This document shows, in pieces, positions 27,854 to 37,042 of a stretch of DNA of 64,000 nt. Every line of letters starts with the position of its first letter. The stretch's first letter is position 1. Location: positions 34,685-98,684 of the forward strand of contig CANMXU010000018.1 of NCBI GenBank assembly GCA_947501935.1, read 5' to 3'. Both the position numbers and the translations under genes were made by a program. This stretch comes from an uncultured Alteromonadaceae bacterium (GTDB lineage Bacteria; Pseudomonadota; Gammaproteobacteria; Enterobacterales; Alteromonadaceae). The notes below the pieces were generated by a model. It worked only from the letters and a program-made list of their open reading frames with translations. It was not told the origin of the DNA and searched no databases.

Positions 27854-29632
27854 ACGTTGCTCACTAGATATTTTAGCTGTGTAAGCATCTACTTGTTTTT
27901 CCAATAATACCAAGGGCAGTGCGCCGTTCTTCAATATCACATCGTGAAACTCGCGAATATCAAATTGCTGAGCTAATGCCTTTTCTGCTTTCGCGCGTAA
28001 TTGCCAAATTTTCATTTCGCCAAGTTTATAACTTAACGCTTGACCGGGCCATGAAATATAGCGGTCTACTTCTGCGCGAACATTAGCCAAGGAAAGTGAG
28101 GTATTATTGGCTAAAAAATCGAGCGCTTGCTGGCGGCTCCAACCCATGGCATGTACGCCAGTATCAATAACTAATCGACAGGCACGCCACATTTCATAAC
28201 TTAATCGGCCAAAGTCATCATAAGGGGTTTCATATAAACCCATTTCTACCCCTAGTTTTTCACTGTATAACGCCCAGCCTTCACCAAAAGCGCTAAAATA
28301 TAAACTTTTGCGAAACTCAGGCACATTTTCTAACTCTGATGAAATAGCAGCTTGGTGATGATGTCCTGGCACCGCTTCATGTAAGGTCAGGGCGGTTAGT
28401 TCGTACAAAGGGCGTTGGTCAAGTGCATAGGTATTTATCATGTAGTTGCCACCGGTATCTCCGTCTTTAATGGCATTCCAATAAGCCGCGGTGGTGTAAT
28501 TAGGTGCCATGGCATCGGGTACTGGCACTACGCCGTAGGAAAGTCGAGGCAGTGTTTTAAAGTAACCGGGCATTTTATGATCAATGCGTTTGGCGATATA
28601 AGAGGCTTCTTTTAATAAGTCTCGTTTGGTTGCTGCGTAAAATTGCTCATTGCTACGTAAAAATTGAACAAAGTCTTTAAAGTCGCCAGCAAATTCCTGC
28701 TGTTTAATTAACTTCTCCATCTCAGCGCGAATGCGGGCAACTTCGGCTAAACCAGTTTGATGAATTTGTGCTGCGCTTAAATTGGTGACCGTGACATAAT
28801 TTCGAATTTGTTGCGCGTAATAGGCTTGACCATTATTGATATAATAGGCGCCAATTTTTATCGGTGCTTTGGGTAAATACTGCTTTTTAAAAAAATCACT
28901 AAGTTGCTGATAGGCAGGGTGAACATCTTGCTCGAATACTTTTTTCGCTTCAATAATTAACGCCTGTTGTTGGCTTTTGTTAATACCCTTTGGAAAAGTC
29001 GTAAATGGTTTAAATAAAGCGTTTTGCTCGGCGTTTTTATAAATTTGTGCATCTATAGTGGGAATTATGCCCTCAAGTACCACTTTAGGTAGCATAAAGT
29101 TATCGTTTATCCCTTGTTGCATATTAGCGATGTGCTGCGAGAAAAAGCGTGGAATATCGCTTAAACGCTTAATATAGTCTTGATAATCACGTAAATTACG
29201 CATTGGTGTTGTTGGCATGGTGCTGCCAACTGCGGTATAAAAACTCCAAAAAGTATTAAAAGGAATTTGATACGATTTTAATTCAAAATCTTTAATTTCA
29301 CCGCTTAATTGCCAAGTAAATAACTCGGCATTAATTTTTTCTTGCTCGGTAAATGTTCTGGTATCTATGGTTTTTAGTTGGGCGAGAAAGTCTTTTTTCT
29401 TTGCTATTTGCTTGGTCAATGCCGTTAATGAAACATCACCAAGGCGGTCGTTATAGGCTTTAATGCCATTGCTGGTGGCATCAAGCGGATTTTGCGCCAT
29501 GCGGTATTGCCACTCTTGGCTTATTAAATCAGCCAAAGCTTGTGATTTTGCCAAACTGGCGGTGCTTACAAGGCTAAAAGCCAATGCCAATAGCAGTGTT
29601 AATGGTGATTTCAGTACTATTTGATTGGTCAT
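27836..29632 (-). CDS. DUF885 family secreted zinc-dependent peptidase-like protein
   Basis: 598 residues with a signal peptide (to about residue 28, TASLA-KS). The whole length matches the DUF885 family, alpha-helical proteins with an HExxxGH-like metal motif; here it is HEAVPGHHHQ at about residue 416-425, with a downstream GEGWALYSEKLG that supplies the third ligand Glu. Relatives are thought to be periplasmic peptidases; the substrate is not established. AAGG lies just upstream of the ATG. The C-terminal codons run into the heptamer array. It is followed closely upstream by the U32 gene, same strand, 26-bp gap from the annotated stop. Confidence 0.9.
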   Translation of the reverse strand: MTNQIVLKSPLTLLLALAFSLVSTASLAKSQALADLISQEWQYRMAQNPLDATSNGIKAYNDRLGDVSLTALTKQIAKKKDFLAQLKTIDTRTFTEQEKINAELFTWQLSGEIKDFELKSYQIPFNTFWSFYTAVGSTMPTTPMRNLRDYQDYIKRLSDIPRFFSQHIANMQQGINDNFMLPKVVLEGIIPTIDAQIYKNAEQNALFKPFTTFPKGINKSQQQALIIEAKKVFEQDVHPAYQQLSDFFKKQYLPKAPIKIGAYYINNGQAYYAQQIRNYVTVTNLSAAQIHQTGLAEVARIRAEMEKLIKQQEFAGDFKDFVQFLRSNEQFYAATKRDLLKEASYIAKRIDHKMPGYFKTLPRLSYGVVPVPDAMAPNYTTAAYWNAIKDGDTGGNYMINTYALDQRPLYELTALTLHEAVPGHHHQAAISSELENVPEFRKSLYFSAFGEGWALYSEKLGVEMGLYETPYDDFGRLSYEMWRACRLVIDTGVHAMGWSRQQALDFLANNTSLSLANVRAEVDRYISWPGQALSYKLGEMKIWQLRAKAEKALAQQFDIREFHDVILKNGALPLVLLEKQVDAYTAKISSEQRQRTKN

Positions 29633-29658
29633 TGACCTTGCTCCGCTGCTAAATTTAG

Positions 29659-31956
29659 TTATAGGCCATTATGATATTGACTGTTGGTTGACTCTGGCAC
29701 TAACTCATTAAGGGTGTTTTGCACACTGTCTTGTTGCGCTACTTCGCTATTGTCGGCAGCTAGTAGTTGTTCAAATTGACTAATAAGTATCGCTTTATCA
29801 GGTGAAACTCTATCGCCAGCGCCAATATTGGTTAAGTCGATCATAAAGCCGTCGAATAACTGGGCAAGGTCGTTAATCACTTCCATATTTAAAAATTGAT
29901 CTTGATTATAAATACTTGGGTAACCGGCTTTTTGCTTATCAATAGCAAAAGAAACACCTTTAAGGTTTGTGATGCTGGTTGATTTATCACACGACAGCAT
30001 ACAGCCATTATCAATACGCGGCTTTTCACAGCCAACACTTTGCTGGAAGAAACACTGTCGGCTGGTCATTAATAAAATTGGGTGATAAATACTATAGAAC
30101 AATTTAAAGTTTTCTGGTCGGGCTATAGTCTTCATTTGTTGATGATTTATTTCGTTAGAAATAAAGGCGCCAGCACAGTCAAAGCTTTCTTTCATCGCTA
30201 ATAGTGCATAAGAATTGGTGGTATTTAAAAACGGTCCGGCAATCCATTGTATGCCAAGTTCAAAGGCTCTATTGGCAATGCCGGTATTGTTGGTAACAAT
30301 TAGCTTAGGTTTAACCTGTTCTAAAATATTTACTGCAACGTCGTAATCTTTACCAATTAAAACCGAAGGAAACCAAGGGATCAAACGCGGGTTTTGCTTG
30401 AAAAACTCCACATACTTAGTGCAGCCTCGTTTATAAGCATCAGGCAGTTTAAAGTAAATATCGGCATCAGTAACATCGGCAAGGTTAATGTCGGTTTCAT
30501 CACAAATTAAAATCGATAACTTAGCTTTTTCCTCACTATTTTTTTGATGGCGAGCAAGCTTAGGTAACACCACTTCTGGCACTACTGGAATATCATGGTT
30601 GAGTATTGCCGCAAGTTCATTTTTTAGGGTAGTGAGATCTCTAAAAGGAATACTTAAGTTTTCTGCTAGCGCGTAAGTATTTAAAGCGATTAATTCAAAG
30701 TGAGCATTGTTAAAACCTTTAAAGCGCTTTTCAATGGCGGTGCTATCAATGCAGTTTTTGTCGCTAACAACAAAGTTACTTTTTGAATGAAGTACCAGTG
30801 TTTGCTCTTGTGGTAAGGTTTTGCCCGCAGCGTAATCTTGAGTGACTACCGTTAATGTTAACGGACTGCCTTCTTCACCACTAAAGGTTAAGCTTAATGG
30901 ACGTTTCTCAATGCTTAGGTGTTTTATTTTTTCAACAACTGAAGCGGTTATTTGGTCTTTCTCATTGCTGAGCTCTTGCTCAACTTCTTGAATTTGCACC
31001 ACAGAAATCGCATTACTTTTATCTATAGCATGGTACTTAGAATTATCACGCGGGTTTTCAATAAACATTGATTGGTTTAAATCGCCACGTAAAAAGGCAT
31101 TAGAAAGGTCGCGGTTAAATACTTTATATAAACGCTCACCGTCTTCTAATAATTCACCGGTTTCAACAAATCCGTCAATTTGTTTGCGGAAGCTGTCAAT
31201 AACGGTATGTACGTAACTTGCACCTTTTATGCGGCCTTCGACTTTAAATGAATGCACGCCAGCATCAATTAATGCCGGTAAATCGAAAAAGGCCGAATTA
31301 TCTTTAATGTTTAACGGAAAGTTATTACCTGATGGCGTGGTTTCATATTCTTCACGACACGCTTGGCTACAACGACCACGGTTACCTGAATTACCAACAC
31401 TGGCTGAGGTTGAATAACATAAGCCAGAAAAAGCCACACACAATGAACCATGAACAAATACTTCACTAAGTACGTTTTGCTCACGGCCAACCGCCGTTAT
31501 GGCAGTGATCTCGCGTAAATTTAATTCTCTTGATAAGTTTACCCGCGAAGCGCCTAACTTTTTCAAGAAAGGAATTTGGCCAATGTTATGGGTGGTTAAT
31601 TGTGTAGATGCATGAATATCAAGAGTAGGGAAGTGCTTATTTAGTACATAAAGCAGCCCTATATCTTGCACTATAACGCCGTCAAGAGTGGTATTGGCAA
31701 GTTTAGTTAGTAGCTTGGCTAGTGATTTAAATTCACGCTCTAAAATCACAATATTTAAGGTTAAGAATATTTGACAGTCGTATTGATGTGCGAGCCTGAT
31801 AATGCCAACGAGCTGATCAAAAGAAATATTAGCAGCACGGTTGCGCGCATTAAAGGTGTCTAAACCACAGTAAACGGCGTCTGCGCCAGCAATAATAGCT
31901 GCTTTTATCGCATCAACATCGCCACCGGGGGCTAATAATTCAATTTTATTACTCAT
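29659..31956 (-). CDS. rlhA: Peptidase U32-family protein, RlhA-like (23S rRNA C2501 hydroxylation)
   Basis: 765 residues from the ATG at 31956 (MSNKIELLAPGG), preferred over a TTG six codons upstream. The N-terminal U32 domain has the family opening LLAPGGDVDAIKAAIIAGADAVYCG, STQLTTHNIGQ, and the iron-sulfur cysteine cluster HGSLCVAFSGLCYSTS with RGRCSQACREEY near 180-210, then FKVEGRIK. Length and the middle domain fit RlhA (E. coli YdcP), which hydroxylates C2501 of 23S rRNA using prephenate-derived chemistry. The C-terminal part with CFFQQSVGCEKP and GCMLSCDKS is larger than in E. coli. An alternative is another U32 paralogue. Confidence 0.75.
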   Translation of the reverse strand: MSNKIELLAPGGDVDAIKAAIIAGADAVYCGLDTFNARNRAANISFDQLVGIIRLAHQYDCQIFLTLNIVILEREFKSLAKLLTKLANTTLDGVIVQDIGLLYVLNKHFPTLDIHASTQLTTHNIGQIPFLKKLGASRVNLSRELNLREITAITAVGREQNVLSEVFVHGSLCVAFSGLCYSTSASVGNSGNRGRCSQACREEYETTPSGNNFPLNIKDNSAFFDLPALIDAGVHSFKVEGRIKGASYVHTVIDSFRKQIDGFVETGELLEDGERLYKVFNRDLSNAFLRGDLNQSMFIENPRDNSKYHAIDKSNAISVVQIQEVEQELSNEKDQITASVVEKIKHLSIEKRPLSLTFSGEEGSPLTLTVVTQDYAAGKTLPQEQTLVLHSKSNFVVSDKNCIDSTAIEKRFKGFNNAHFELIALNTYALAENLSIPFRDLTTLKNELAAILNHDIPVVPEVVLPKLARHQKNSEEKAKLSILICDETDINLADVTDADIYFKLPDAYKRGCTKYVEFFKQNPRLIPWFPSVLIGKDYDVAVNILEQVKPKLIVTNNTGIANRAFELGIQWIAGPFLNTTNSYALLAMKESFDCAGAFISNEINHQQMKTIARPENFKLFYSIYHPILLMTSRQCFFQQSVGCEKPRIDNGCMLSCDKSTSITNLKGVSFAIDKQKAGYPSIYNQDQFLNMEVINDLAQLFDGFMIDLTNIGAGDRVSPDKAILISQFEQLLAADNSEVAQQDSVQNTLNELVPESTNSQYHNGL

Positions 31957-32042
31957 TTCTACAACTTTGGCCAAAGCGCTTGGCAGTTAAATTTTTAAAG
32001 TGGGAATTTTACGCATTTATTTCACCGATGAATACCGTTAAA

Positions 32043-32057
32043 GTAGAATTATTCTCA
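32043..32057. promoter_or_regulatory. Possible Fur-box-like sequence
   Basis: GTAGAATTATTCTCA matches much of the 7-1-7 Fur consensus (read on the minus strand TGAGAATAATTCTAC). It lies between the divergent U32 and GST genes. The match is partial, so this is a weak call. Confidence 0.25.
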
Positions 32058-32089
32058 TTCGCACAGAAATAAAGTCGTTAATCAAAGCT

Positions 32090-32779
32090 ATGAATCAAAA
32101 ACCTGCTCAACATCAGTCATACCCCATTCTTTATTCGTTAAGAAACTGCCCTTATGCAATGCGGGCGAGAATTGCTATTTTTAAAGCTAAGCAAACCGTA
32201 TTACTGCGTGATTTAGTGTTAAGCAATAAACCTACAGAAATGCTGAAAGCCTCACCTAAAGGTACTGTGCCAGTTATCGTATTAAAAAATGGTGAAGTTA
32301 TTGAAGAAAGCTTAGAAGTAATGTTGTGGGCGCTTAATGAGACAGATCCTGAAGATTTGTTACATCGTTCAAACGAGCAAATGTTAACGGAAATGCTTAC
32401 CTTGATTAATGACTTTGATAGCGAATTTAAAACCCGTTTAGAGCAATATAAATGCGCCAAGCGTTATCAAGAAACGAATGTCACTGAGTGCCGTGAAGCG
32501 TGCGAGCAATATATTGAAAAACTAGAGCAGCGTTTAAACCAACATGGCTTTTTAATGTCGAATAAAGAAAGCCTTGTTGATATTGCGCTGCTACCTTTTA
32601 TCAGGCAATTTGCTCGAATAGAGCGCCAGTGGTATTTACAGTCACCATACCCGAAAGTTAGACAATGGCTTAATGGTTATTTGCAAAGCCCAATGTTTAC
32701 GAAAGTGATGGCTAAATATCCGCTGTGGTTAGATAACCATGAAGAGGTTTTATTTACAGCTGAACATAAAAATAAGTAA
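32090..32779 (+). CDS. Glutathione S-transferase family protein
   Basis: 229 residues. The N-terminal thioredoxin-like domain has LRNCPYAMRARIAIFKAKQ (about 16-34) with a Cys-Pro in the position used by omega/beta-type enzymes, then KGTVPVIVLKNGEVIEESLEV with the cis-Pro and Glu-Ser that bind glutathione. The C-terminal helical domain is shorter and less typical. It probably conjugates or reduces small electrophiles in the cytoplasm. It is divergent from the U32 gene. Confidence 0.85.
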   Translation: MNQKPAQHQSYPILYSLRNCPYAMRARIAIFKAKQTVLLRDLVLSNKPTEMLKASPKGTVPVIVLKNGEVIEESLEVMLWALNETDPEDLLHRSNEQMLTEMLTLINDFDSEFKTRLEQYKCAKRYQETNVTECREACEQYIEKLEQRLNQHGFLMSNKESLVDIALLPFIRQFARIERQWYLQSPYPKVRQWLNGYLQSPMFTKVMAKYPLWLDNHEEVLFTAEHKNK

Positions 32780-32822
32780 TTAGCCCACCTGTTGTATAAC
32801 TATAATTTGTAATGAATAAATC

Positions 32823-32849
32823 AAGGCTTTAACCCGCACAAAAAGCCTT
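32823..32849 (+). other. Stem-loop after GST gene
   Basis: AAGGCTTT and AAAGCCTT form an eight-pair stem with an 11-base loop 43 bp after the stop codon. No T-run follows, so it is at best a weak terminator. Confidence 0.35.
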
Positions 32850-32960
32850 AGCTATTGACTTTATCTCGAATAATCATCTTATTATGTAAAAATAGTGTAA
32901 GGTTATATAGATATTGATAAAGCTTGATTTTACATGGTTTAGATCATGTTTCCACAGTAA

Positions 32961-35741
32961 ATGGACTCTAAAAAAATGCAGAATGAACACATGGAACAGG
33001 GTGTGAAAATGGGCAGCTCAGCGCAAAGCTCCAAAATGTTATATTTCATCCTTTTTGTCAGTTACTTCTTGATGGGGATGTTGCTGTCGAAAGTCTCTTT
33101 TCAATCGCAAATTGTTCCGGTTTGGCTCCCCGCTGGTATTGCGCTAGTGGGCTGTTATATTTGGTGGTGGCGTTTTTTTCCTGCGGTTTTTCTCGCTTCA
33201 TTTATTTTTAATTGCTCAGTTGTTCCTAATTTTGAGTTAAGTTACATTTTCTCTGATGTTGGTATACAAAATAGTTTAATCGCCACGGGTGCTATGCTAC
33301 AAGCCATTGCTGGTAGCGCTTTACTGCGTTTCTGGTTAGGTAACCCAATTAACGAATGGCACAATCGAAAAACCATCTACTTTATTTTGATTGTCGGTAT
33401 TTTTACAAATCTCATCTCTGCCAATATTGGCGTTTTTTCTTTAAGTGCTTTTAACCCCTCATATAGTGTCGACTCTTATTGGCTCAATGTTATTTATTGG
33501 TGGTTCGGTGATTCACTTGGGGTACTGCTAAGTGTGCCTTTTTTACTCAGTTTATTTAATTATAAGCTGATGAAAATTCAGCAGAAAAAAGCACGTGTTA
33601 TTATTATTTATTCTGTTGGGGCTTTGTTTGTTATTGTCACCTCAATGACATGGTTTTTTGTGACAAGCTCTAATGTTGATACCGAAAAGTTGGTTACAAA
33701 AGAAGTTGAAGTTATTGAAAATGGCATGCATCGACAATTAAACCGTAGCTTGTATCAACTACAAGAATTAGCTGAATTTATTCAGGTGAATCCTGAAATT
33801 TCTCGTGATGATTTTGCCCAATATGTATCTACCAAAATAGCTTTGAACGCTAGCATTAAAGCCATGTCGTGGAATCCACTAATTGCTGTGCAAGAACAAG
33901 AACGCCATCATGCTCAGCTTAGCGAAATTTATCAAAAACCAACGGTTATTAAAGGCGAGCCGCTAACAGCGGGTGACCCGCTGGTGTATGTTAAGTTTAT
34001 TGCCCCAGAGCAAAGTAATCAAAAAGCTATTGGTTTTAACGTTTACTCAAATCCTGCTCGTAAACAAACTTTGTTAGATGCGCGCATTAACTACCAGCCC
34101 AAAGCCACGTCGATTATTCAACTGGTGCAGTCAGAGCAACCAGAGCCTGCTTTTTTAATGTTTTTCCCAGTATTTGAATATACGCTAAGCGAAGGTGGGA
34201 ATGAGGTTAAACGCCTGAAAGGTTTTGCCACAGGGGTGTTTTTGGCAAATAAAATATTAACGCTGGCAATAAATGAGCAGCAAAGAAAATTGTTTTTCTA
34301 CGAGCTTTTAGAACAAGGCCAAAACAAAAGTTTTTCATCAAATACCGACACTAACGAACTAACCTTGCGTGATAATTTAAACCATGAGTCACAAAGCTTT
34401 CGTTTTGCTGGCCAGGTCTGGAAAATTAATTTATTGGTTAATAATAAATATGTTGTAGAGCAGCAAAATAGGTCTTACTTAACCTTATTTTTATTACAAG
34501 TGGCTATTGTTACCACCATTATGTTGTTATTACTGTTGATGAATAATCGTCAATTAGCACTTGATAGCGTAGTAAAAGAGCGAACTAAATCACTCAAACA
34601 AGCAATGACGGCAGCAAATAATGCCAATAAAGCGAAAAGTCAGTTTTTAGCAAATATGAGCCATGAAATTCGTACGCCAATGAATTCTGTAATCGGCTTT
34701 GCACAACTGGCTAAACAGTCTGATGATCTTGATGAGATCAAGTCATACCTTGGCAGAATCGATGTTTCGTCAGACTTATTGCTGCATATTGTTAATGATA
34801 TTTTAGATATTTCGAAAATTGAATCGCAAAAGCTCGAGTTAAGTCACCAAGTATTTGATGTGCATGAGTCAATAAATCGTATCACCACCGTATTTGAAAA
34901 TACCGCTGCTGCCAAACAGCTAACTTGGCGTACCCAAGATAATATACCTAAACCTTTGTATTTTGACGGAGACCAAACCCGTTTTGAACAAGTACTGATG
35001 AACCTTTGTGGCAACGCAGTTAAATTTACCAGCCATGGTGGCATTGCTTTGCTTGCCGATTTAGTTACCAATGAAGGGCAACAAGCGACATTACAAATTG
35101 CTGTTAAAGACACAGGTATTGGTATCGGGGCAGATAATATAGACAAAATTTTTCAACCCTTTACTCAAGAAGATGTTTCCACTTCACGAAATTTCGGCGG
35201 AACCGGCTTAGGGTTAACCATATCTAAAAAACTCAGCCAGTTAATGCATGGCGACATCAAGGTTACCAGTAACATAGGTGAGGGCTCTACTTTTACTTTT
35301 ACTTGTACTTTGGCTATTTCAAGCGATAGACCTAAAACTTCCTTGAAGCAAGCAACTACAATTGACAGTACTCAAGGAGTTGAACATTTAACCGTATTGG
35401 TTGCTGAAGATAATCGCATTAATCAAAAATTGATTGCTGTGGTATTACAAAAGTTGGGCATAAAGGCTGATATTGTTGAAAACGGCCAGCAGGCAGTAGA
35501 GCAAATTCAACAGAAAAAATATGACGTTATTTTAATGGATTGCCAAATGCCGGTGCTTGATGGTTATGAAGCGACTAAGCAAATTAGAGCAATGCCTGAA
35601 TATGCACTTTTACCGATAATTGCGTTAACCGCTGATGTTGATACCCGCAGTAAAGAAAGGGCAATAGCGGTGGGTTTTAATAAACATTTATCAAAACCGA
35701 TTGATATGGAAGCGCTAAAAGAATGCTTAAGAGAATTGTAA
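32961..35741 (+). CDS. MASE1-CHASE hybrid sensor histidine kinase/response regulator
   Basis: 926 residues. Residues about 25-225 are a multi-pass membrane region of MASE1 type (VPVWLPAGIALVG, WWRFFPAVFLASF). Residues about 250-520 form a periplasmic CHASE-like sensor (EVIENGMHRQLNRSLYQLQELAEFI), ended by a membrane helix near 515-530. Then come HisKA with His568 in MSHEIRTPMNSVIG, an ATPase with DTGIGIG and GGTGLGL, and a receiver with Asp860 in ILMDCQMPVLDG. It autophosphorylates on His568 and passes phosphate to its own receiver; with no Hpt domain it needs a partner for further relay. Ligand unknown. A terminator follows. Confidence 0.93.
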   Translation: MDSKKMQNEHMEQGVKMGSSAQSSKMLYFILFVSYFLMGMLLSKVSFQSQIVPVWLPAGIALVGCYIWWWRFFPAVFLASFIFNCSVVPNFELSYIFSDVGIQNSLIATGAMLQAIAGSALLRFWLGNPINEWHNRKTIYFILIVGIFTNLISANIGVFSLSAFNPSYSVDSYWLNVIYWWFGDSLGVLLSVPFLLSLFNYKLMKIQQKKARVIIIYSVGALFVIVTSMTWFFVTSSNVDTEKLVTKEVEVIENGMHRQLNRSLYQLQELAEFIQVNPEISRDDFAQYVSTKIALNASIKAMSWNPLIAVQEQERHHAQLSEIYQKPTVIKGEPLTAGDPLVYVKFIAPEQSNQKAIGFNVYSNPARKQTLLDARINYQPKATSIIQLVQSEQPEPAFLMFFPVFEYTLSEGGNEVKRLKGFATGVFLANKILTLAINEQQRKLFFYELLEQGQNKSFSSNTDTNELTLRDNLNHESQSFRFAGQVWKINLLVNNKYVVEQQNRSYLTLFLLQVAIVTTIMLLLLLMNNRQLALDSVVKERTKSLKQAMTAANNANKAKSQFLANMSHEIRTPMNSVIGFAQLAKQSDDLDEIKSYLGRIDVSSDLLLHIVNDILDISKIESQKLELSHQVFDVHESINRITTVFENTAAAKQLTWRTQDNIPKPLYFDGDQTRFEQVLMNLCGNAVKFTSHGGIALLADLVTNEGQQATLQIAVKDTGIGIGADNIDKIFQPFTQEDVSTSRNFGGTGLGLTISKKLSQLMHGDIKVTSNIGEGSTFTFTCTLAISSDRPKTSLKQATTIDSTQGVEHLTVLVAEDNRINQKLIAVVLQKLGIKADIVENGQQAVEQIQQKKYDVILMDCQMPVLDGYEATKQIRAMPEYALLPIIALTADVDTRSKERAIAVGFNKHLSKPIDMEALKECLREL

Positions 35742-35775
35742 GCAGTTTTTGAAAGCTAATTAAGTTACTGTAAAA

Positions 35776-35801
35776 ACAAAACCCTCATATACGAGGGTTT
35801 T
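35776..35801. terminator. Bidirectional terminator between convergent genes
   Basis: AACAAAACCCTC and GAGGGTTTTGTT flank a six-base loop as a perfect 12-bp stem. The A and T tracts on either side allow use from both strands, for the kinase and for the old-yellow-enzyme gene. Confidence 0.88.
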
Positions 35802-35857
35802 GTTGGTTTTATTAGTAATTAAATAGGCTAGTTAACCCCGTTCAATAAAGCGATAAC

Positions 35858-36913
35858 TTAAACTAAGCTCAAGAGCATTTCATCAGAATATTCTACCAGA
35901 GCCTCATTTTTTTGAACTTTAGCAACGTAATCAGGGTTCGCAATAAAAGGTCGGCCAATGGCAATAAGGTCAAATTTGTCAGCATTTATCGCACTGCTTG
36001 CTGTTTGCGCATTATAACTGCCTACACCAACTAAGGTTTTACCGTAGTTCGCTCTAACATAGCTTGAAGCGCTGCCGCCTAAATAATCATATTCTACGCT
36101 GTCGTCAAATATACCAATGTGTAAATAGGCCAAATTACGTTTTTCTAGCTCAGGTAATAAATGATCGAACACTGCACGGTCTTTATGATCGCCAGCCACA
36201 TTAAAATATGCCGCCGGAGAAATTCTTAAGCCAGTTCTATCATTACCTATTTTGTTGATAATGGCGTCAAGCACAGCTAAAGGAAAACGTACCATGTTTT
36301 CAGGAGTAGCGCCGTATTCATCGCTGCGTTTATTGGTATCGTGATGTAAGAATTGGTCAATAAGATAACCATTGGCACCGTGAATTTCTATACCATCAAA
36401 ACCTGCAGCAATAGCATTTTCAGCCGCTTGGGCATAATCAGCAACTAAGCCTGCTATATCTATTGCGTTTGCAGCTTTTGGAGTTATATAAGTTAATTCA
36501 CGCATTCTTGGCACCGTACCTTCTAAGGCAATGGCAGAAGGGGCTAATACGGCGGCATCGGCATTCCCATTTTGGTAAAAATACGGGTGAGCAACACGGC
36601 CAGTATGCCAAAGTTGAGCAAATATTTTACCGCCATTGTTATGTACTGCAGCGGTTACATTTTTCCAACCTTCAATTTGTGCTTGAGAAAAAATACCAGG
36701 GGTATTGGGATAGCCTTGGCCGTCAGGTCGAATAATAACCCCTTCTGAAATAATTAGCCCAGCTTCAGCTCTACGTCCATAATATTGTGCCATCGCTTGG
36801 GTAGGCACAAGATCATCGTCAGCCATACTGCGTGTTAACGGCGCCATTAAAATACGATTATTTAAGGTTATGGTGCTATTTAATGCATAGGGGGTGAATA
36901 ATGTTCGGGTCAT
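35858..36913 (-). CDS. Old yellow enzyme family alkene reductase (NemA-like)
   Basis: 351 residues, the full length of the FMN-dependent OYE family. Motifs: N-terminal LNNRILMAPLTRSMAD with the FMN-contacting Thr, AQLWHTGRVAHP near 97-108, GFDGIEIHGANGYLIDQFLH near 170-189 (active-site His-Asn type), and the C-terminal IGRPFIANPDY. It reduces activated C=C bonds or nitro compounds with NADPH. It is transcribed divergently from a TetR regulator and shares a 130-bp control region with three operators, like the nemRA pair but with a different operator sequence. Confidence 0.92.
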   Translation of the reverse strand: MTRTLFTPYALNSTITLNNRILMAPLTRSMADDDLVPTQAMAQYYGRRAEAGLIISEGVIIRPDGQGYPNTPGIFSQAQIEGWKNVTAAVHNNGGKIFAQLWHTGRVAHPYFYQNGNADAAVLAPSAIALEGTVPRMRELTYITPKAANAIDIAGLVADYAQAAENAIAAGFDGIEIHGANGYLIDQFLHHDTNKRSDEYGATPENMVRFPLAVLDAIINKIGNDRTGLRISPAAYFNVAGDHKDRAVFDHLLPELEKRNLAYLHIGIFDDSVEYDYLGGSASSYVRANYGKTLVGVGSYNAQTASSAINADKFDLIAIGRPFIANPDYVAKVQKNEALVEYSDEMLLSLV

Positions 36914-36928
36914 GATAACGGTCTCTTT

Positions 36929-36946
36929 CTTGAATGTGCATTCAAG
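36929..36946. promoter_or_regulatory. TetR operator 1
   Basis: TTGAATGTGCATTCAA (36930-36945) with one more matching base pair on each side. It overlaps the -10 side of the OYE promoter. First of three near-identical palindromes spaced 27 and 24 bp centre to centre. Confidence 0.88.
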
Positions 36947-36972
36947 ATACTCTTATTTGAATGGTCATTCAA
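36944..36972 (-). promoter_or_regulatory. Promoter of the old yellow enzyme gene
   Basis: On the minus strand TTGAAT (36967-36972) and TATCTT (36944-36949) are separated by 17 bp. The -35 box is one half of operator 2, and the -10 box overlaps operator 1. Repressor binding would block it. Confidence 0.7.
36957..36972. promoter_or_regulatory. TetR operator 2
   Basis: TTGAATGGTCATTCAA, a palindrome with two central bases. Its right half, read on the minus strand, is the -35 box for the OYE gene. Confidence 0.9.
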
Positions 36973-36980
36973 CTACTTTT

Positions 36981-36996
36981 TTGAATGTTCATTCAA
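36981..36996. promoter_or_regulatory. TetR operator 3
   Basis: TTGAATGTTCATTCAA, identical to operators 1 and 2 outside the two central bases. Its left half is the -35 box of the regulator's own promoter. Confidence 0.9.
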
Positions 36997-37009
36997 ATTT
37001 AGATATACT
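36981..37009 (+). promoter_or_regulatory. Promoter of the TetR gene
   Basis: TTGAAT (36981-36986), a 17-bp spacer and TATACT (37004-37009). The -35 box lies inside operator 3, predicting autorepression. The ATG follows at 37043. Confidence 0.75.
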
Positions 37010-37042
37010 GCAAAAATATTTAAGCCTCAAGACGACAAATAA

